Origin: Nymphaea colorata
Taxonomy: Eukaryota; Streptophyta; Magnoliopsida; Nymphaeales; Nymphaeaceae
DNA: 64,000 bases
Direction: 5' to 3'
Assembly (NCBI RefSeq): GCF_008831285.2
Contig: NC_045146.1
Coordinates: 372,001 to 436,000, forward strand
The translations under genes and the position numbers were made by a program. This document shows positions 59,418-64,000 of this stretch, one piece after another. Within the stretch, counting starts at the first letter, position 1, and each line of letters begins with the position of its first letter. The notes under the pieces are model-generated. The model searched no databases, had not been told where the DNA came from, and worked only from the letters and a program-made list of their open reading frames with translations.

Positions 59418-60618
59418 TTTCCTGTTCTTGAGGATGCATGTTGATATGGTTAGCCTGCTTCCCACTTCCCAGGCAAGTGAATGAGCAGCAAAAATTTTTG
59501 TAGTTCACTGTTAATTTTTACCGATCCATTTGTACCACAACCATAAGCTGATAAGAAATTTTGTAAGGTGTGAAATGCATTCAATAACAGAAGGATGCCA
59601 AATAGTTTTTTACCTTGTCCAGCAAATCGGCATCATGTGTGAGAAACAAGTATTTGCTATGTGTTTCCCTGTGATACATCTTCTAGAAAACCCTCAGCCC
59701 TGTTCAAATTGGACAATTTCGAGTACTACCTGCAGCAGCTTAAATGTAGTATGCAAAAGAACAAATCCAGGGACTGGCACCTTCATTGGTTGCATGATGG
59801 TGCATGGAGCATTTTGGGAGTGGGGGCAGCATCGCGAGGCAAATTATGCTTCTCTTTGGTTCGGCCGAATTTTGTACCTGTTAATCATAATCAATTAGAT
59901 CCCAAAATTCTCCAGTTAAGTTATGAGTTTCCTTTTCATTTTTCCCCATGTAATACGCTCATAAAAGGGTATCCGCCTTGGCGATTGTATAATGGGGGTC
60001 TTCCTTCTTCCTTAGTGTTGTTCCTGAAGCGTATCTAATAGTGTAGCCAGCCAAACTCATTTATCAGTGATTTTGCTCAGAAAGAAGTTGGACAGAGTTC
60101 GATACAGAAAGGTATGTAAATTTATGATGCACAGATTGTGGATGCTACTTCATTTAGACATACACACAGTAGGTGAGCTGTACACATTGAGCTTGTGTGA
60201 CAATCACAATCAGCCATTTGACAAATCCAGCTAACTACAAGCAGTTCAACTCATTTTGCAGCCCTAGCTGATCTTAGGCAAGCCCTTGCCTGACTATGCT
60301 AGAAGAGACACAAGCCATATGTTGGATTTTTTGTCTTCTTCAATTAAAAAGACGCAGTCTTACCTTCCACTTGGGCAGGGAGGGGCTCTTGTTTGCTACC
60401 GACAGTGTCATTGTGGAAGTAGAGATGAGAAATCAAGGTCAGTGGCCTTTGATCTAAATGGGTAATAGATGGTGATGTCGCTCAAAGCCCTTTTCTGCCT
60501 ATGTAGATATCACGTGCTTTTGACCGTCAACCAAGTTCGCGGCGCTTGGCCAGGTGTTGATTGGTGTCTGGTTCTAGCAACTCTGTGTATCAGGATTGTC
60601 TAGTCATGAAAATCTTTA
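59418..60618. other. DUF616 3' UTR and spacer
   Basis: No coding exon is seen. Frames at 59530-60038 have no recognisable domain and probably lie in the 3' UTR or beyond. Confidence 0.45.
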
Positions 60619-61054
60619 GGGGACATTTGACAGCCTTGAATTTTGATTATAAAACTAAAATTCCAAAAACAAAATTCCACCCCAAACTTTAATTAGAATC
60701 AAAGTTCCACTTCTTGTTTCCCTTTGTGATTGATATTATGGAATTTTGATTCCAAAAATTCAAAATGACATGTTTGATAAAATATGAATTGAAAACTCTA
60801 TAAATGGATTAAAATTCTATAACTGATGGATTAAAATCATCATGCCATGTGCCTTAAAGAGATGATTTTTTTTTAAAATTCTGGAGTCATAATTCCACCC
60901 CCTAGGGTAGAATTTCAATTTCAGATTTTTTATTTAAGAACGAGTCTATAATTTCATAATCAAAATTCTTTGTTGGTTAACACAATTCCCATTTCATCAG
61001 GAATAAGAATTTTAATTTTAGAATTCCACAATTCCAGCCTCATCAAGCACCTCC
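60619..61054. mobile_element. Tourist/Harbinger-like MITE
   Basis: The left end GGGGACATTTGACAGCC and the reverse strand of the right end GGAGGTGCTTGATGAGGC are imperfect inverted repeats, continued by AT-rich AATTTTGATT/AATTCCA words that fold back. TTA lies immediately outside both ends (60616-60618 and 61055-61057), the usual target duplication of PIF/Harbinger elements. 436 bp, no coding capacity. Confidence 0.7.
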
Positions 61055-62346
61055 TTAAAAAAAAAAATCATCATTTGACTCATTTCCAGTGTTTTTGCCA
61101 TCAAAGGTTAACTAAAATTCTTTGAAAATTTCAGAACTCAACTCTCCATCGGAAATTTAGGAAAACTAGCATCTGATGTTGTGTGGCATGCAAAAGGTGA
61201 TCTTACTCTGAAAACGATGTTCTGCGTGGATCTTAACTTCAGATTTTATTTGAGTACATGAATGAAACATCGATATAAAAACATCCTTACTATAAAACAG
61301 AATTACTCGAAAATTAGTGAAAAGGGGGCAAGTATATAAGCTAAATTTCCTCTTTATAAGCCAAATTACCGTTTAAAAAGTATAATTCAGGAAAATAAAC
61401 ATTCAGCAGCCAAATTTAAGCTTAATTAGGAAATGGATCTCGTGCATCTCAATTTCCACTGCCCACTACAGTTTTTCTTGTTTTTTTTTTCTTTTTTCTT
61501 TTCACAATTATTATAAAGGGGGTGTCTTTTGTGCTACAACACGAGAAGCTGTAATTTTGCACATCTAATAACACAAAAGGCTTTTGACTTAGAGACCCCT
61601 TTGGTTGTTGTGAGTATATAAAGCTCTCTCAGCAAAACTCAGTCCCGTTAATTTCATGCTTGCTATTAACTAAACCGTTCCATCTTTTCCACTTTAATGG
61701 AAAGTTGCATCAAAGCGTCATTTTGATTAAGGAAGGATCGCTTAGGGCCATAACAGGCCATAACATATAACTTGCTTTGCTCTGCACTGAGACGTGACAA
61801 TGGTCACTCGAAGACCTGAGTCTTTAAAGGAGTCAGACTACCTTGCCACCCAGTACAGTAGATTACCACCCCTTGGGGTTTTCCATTTAACTAACAAGTA
61901 CATTGTGACCATTTCAGTCCATAACACATGGTCCCTTGTAAGGGTTAATAACATATAACTTGTCCAACAAAGCGGGCATGGATTTGTCAATAGCAAATAA
62001 GGTGAGTCACGAATTTGATAATTGCGTGTAAGTGAAGGGCGAATCTGAGAAGAACCTTTTAGTTCAAAAACCGCAGGGGATAAGTAAGGAATCACATATG
62101 CAGTTCTGCTCTTTAATTTGCTTGTTGCTTTTTGCATTAAGCTACCACCCTTTTGTGTCTTCATTTTTGGGGAAAGAAGCCTTTAGCCCTGTTGTTGGTT
62201 TAGGAATAGGAAGGTGGTTCCTTAGTCTTGGTGATAAAGCTCCCCTCCTTTTTATTTATTGTGCCCTACCTCTCTTTTCTTCCTCCCCAGTCTCTCTCTC
62301 TCTCAAGCTTGTCGTTGCAGGTAATCAGAGGAGCCATTCATCAGAG
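61055..62346 (+). other. Upstream region of the HVA22-like gene
   Basis: No coding exon is seen. It should contain the promoter and 5' UTR, the latter with CT runs at about 62285-62305. One ACGTGAC at 61792-61798 resembles the ACGT core of ABA-response elements. HVA22 genes are often ABA- or stress-inducible, but a single core of this kind is weak evidence. Confidence 0.4.
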
Positions 62347-63270
62347 ATGGGCATCCTTGTTCATCTTGCTAGGCACCTTGACGCATTGTTAGGGTAAGAA
62401 TACCAACTGAATCTTCTGAGGATTTCAGAGTCCCCCTCTCTCTCTTTCTCTCTCTCACAGGAGGAGGCTTGAAAATGAACAATACCATGTTCTCATCGTA
62501 AATATATTGTGAATGAAACAGATATGTGTGTGTTCGGGAAACTTAGGAGATTCTTTTGTAAATTGAAAAAAGAATAAGTTTCTCACAGTTCATTGGTTTA
62601 TTGTTGGCAGGCCCATGGTGATGCTTCTTTATCCATTGTAAGTCTCTCCTTTTCCTCCGTTCCTTTGTGCCATTTCTTTTCTTTTCTTTTAAAACCTTGC
62701 AAAGGATCTCTATTTCTATCTTTTATTGGCAGAATAACATCTTAGTTTGTTCACAAGTAGGGGGACTTTGAAGAGGATTTTAAAAAAAAAAAAAAAAACT
62801 ATTAGGAAAAATGATCCATTTTCTTACAATCTTGATTTCATTACCCGGCCAACCAAATGAATCTTGATTTGCTCCTATTCTTAAAATCTAGTTCCAGGAT
62901 TAGCAAAAATGTTCAATCATATTATGACACAGGTACTCCAAATTTTTCTGTGATCTTTGAACCAAGCCAATTGGACTCGAGAACCCAAATCGATCTAAGT
63001 TGCACGGGGTTTGATGTTCTGGGTTAGGTCTTCTAAGTATTAAGAATTAGTATTAGTTCTTTGCTTAATTAATAACTAAGGCTTCAAACTTTTTATTCAC
63101 AACAATCGTCATGTTTTTTTTTTTTTTACTTATTAAATTGTACTCAGGTACTCGTCCATAAAAGCAATAGAAAGCCCTTCAGCTCTGGATGATCAACAAT
63201 GGCTGACCTATTGGGTGCTGTATTCACTGATAACATTGTTCGAGCTCTCATGCTGGAAATTCCTAGCCTG
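62347..63270 (+). CDS. HVA22-like protein (TB2/DP1/HVA22 family), N-terminal part
   Basis: Three coding exons are present: 62347-62393, 62611-62637 and 63148-63270. They join in frame to 65 residues plus two bases, after which a GTAAGT donor opens an intron that runs past the window edge. The translation has the family pattern: [21 protein letters not shown], then [20 protein letters not shown] (about 39-58), then CWKFLAW. HVA22 proteins are small ER-membrane proteins of the REEP/Yop1 type with hydrophobic hairpins that curve membranes; barley HVA22 is ABA-induced. Usual length is about 110-190 residues, so roughly half or less of the protein is seen. Which HVA22 subgroup it is cannot be told. 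The start Met follows a CT-rich leader. Confidence 0.9.
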
Positions 63271-64000
63271 GTAAGTAGGAAAAATCCAGATAGATCATTT
63301 CTTTGGCTGTCTGCTTAATTACTTGTGTTCTAAGAATAGAATCTCCCTAGTCTTTTACTTTGTGCTGTCGGTTTCGATACTAAGCTCAAATGGATCACTG
63401 ATCCATTAGTGATTTGAGTCCGACGTTGGCGCCCAATGCGACTCAACAAATGTATAATTTGACAAATGTCCGGCTGCCACAGTTTGATGGCTTGTTTGGC
63501 CCGCCCCTGAAAAAAATCCAGGCTCCTCTCCTGGTGGGACCTGTTTAGTCAAGTCTGGCAAAAGAAGTAGGATCCAGATCCAGTTAGTATTCAAGTATAG
63601 TTCCGGTACTCTGTTTTGCAACTCATGAATCAGAGACTGAGACCAGGACCTTGCACAGATCCAGCAAATATACCGGTTGAATCTGGGTTTGCTTTAAAAA
63701 AAAAAAATTAAGTCCAGGTCCAAATAATTAGAAAGGAATAATTGGGATCTGAATAGAGTTGAATAAACTAAAGCCCTGGTATGAACCGTGTGGGAAACAC
63801 TTGCATTAATCAAGTAACGAGCATATGTGTCCTTAATATTGCACGCACAATTAAATGAAGTTGCATGAACATTTATAAATGAGATCCGGTGAGGATCGAA
63901 CTTAGTGAAGCCTGGATCTGGACTGAACTGAGTTTGGAACACGTGTTCCTGATCAAGCCGAGTCAAACGAGTTAAGCATTTAAGTAATTAAGTAATTAAT

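Noticed and set aside
1-64000. CRISPR arrays, rRNA genes, operons, phage or plasmid genes
   Set aside because: None seen. Gene structure is eukaryotic throughout, and the repeats are microsatellites or transposon remnants.

Overview
The window is a piece of a flowering-plant nuclear genome. Genes are split by GT-AG introns, coding exons have moderate GC, intergenic DNA is AT-rich with many AT, GA and CA microsatellites, and both introns and spacers hold decayed transposons. The protein families (plant RHM, class I TPS, S40, TWD1/FKBP42, DUF616, HVA22) are those of seed plants. I cannot name the species; the coding exons lack the very high GC of grasses.

Layout. 0.6-4.1 kb, + strand: a UDP-rhamnose synthase (RHM) with a TATA box, a leader intron and two coding exons. 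7.6-8.1 kb, - strand: a single-exon S40/DUF584 senescence-regulator protein with its own TATA box and an internal 29-residue duplication. 12.7-13.0 kb, - strand: an orphan exon that could not be joined to a gene. 13.9-26.8 kb, - strand: a complete class I trehalose-6-phosphate synthase (TPS1 type), 17 coding exons, 932 residues, with a short upstream ORF in its leader. 27-37.9 kb: intergenic, with microsatellite-linked duplications and a LINE reverse-transcriptase remnant. 38.0-49.2 kb, - strand: TWISTED DWARF 1 (FKBP42), 7 coding exons, 367 residues; its 6-kb second intron holds a decayed Ty1/copia element and two hAT-type insertions. 54.0-59.4 kb, + strand: a DUF616 (TOD1/MUCI70 type) Golgi membrane protein, 6 coding exons, 469 residues. 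62.3 kb to the right edge, + strand: the first three coding exons of an HVA22-like gene that runs out of the window.

Exons were joined by hand. For every multi-exon gene the reading frame closes across all junctions and the predicted length agrees with what I know of the family. These are separate housekeeping or regulatory loci, not an operon. The RHM-TPS1 neighbourhood appears to match the adjacent RHM1 and TPS1 loci of Arabidopsis chromosome 1, which suggests old microsynteny.

The most informative non-gene signal is the transposon record. Three insertions are bounded by perfect 8-bp target duplications (hAT type), a fourth has a one-mismatch duplication, and one Tourist/Harbinger-like element has TTA duplications. 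I found no clearly new molecular system; the items most worth checking are the TPS1 upstream ORF, the S40 internal duplication, the orphan exon and the nested hAT families.
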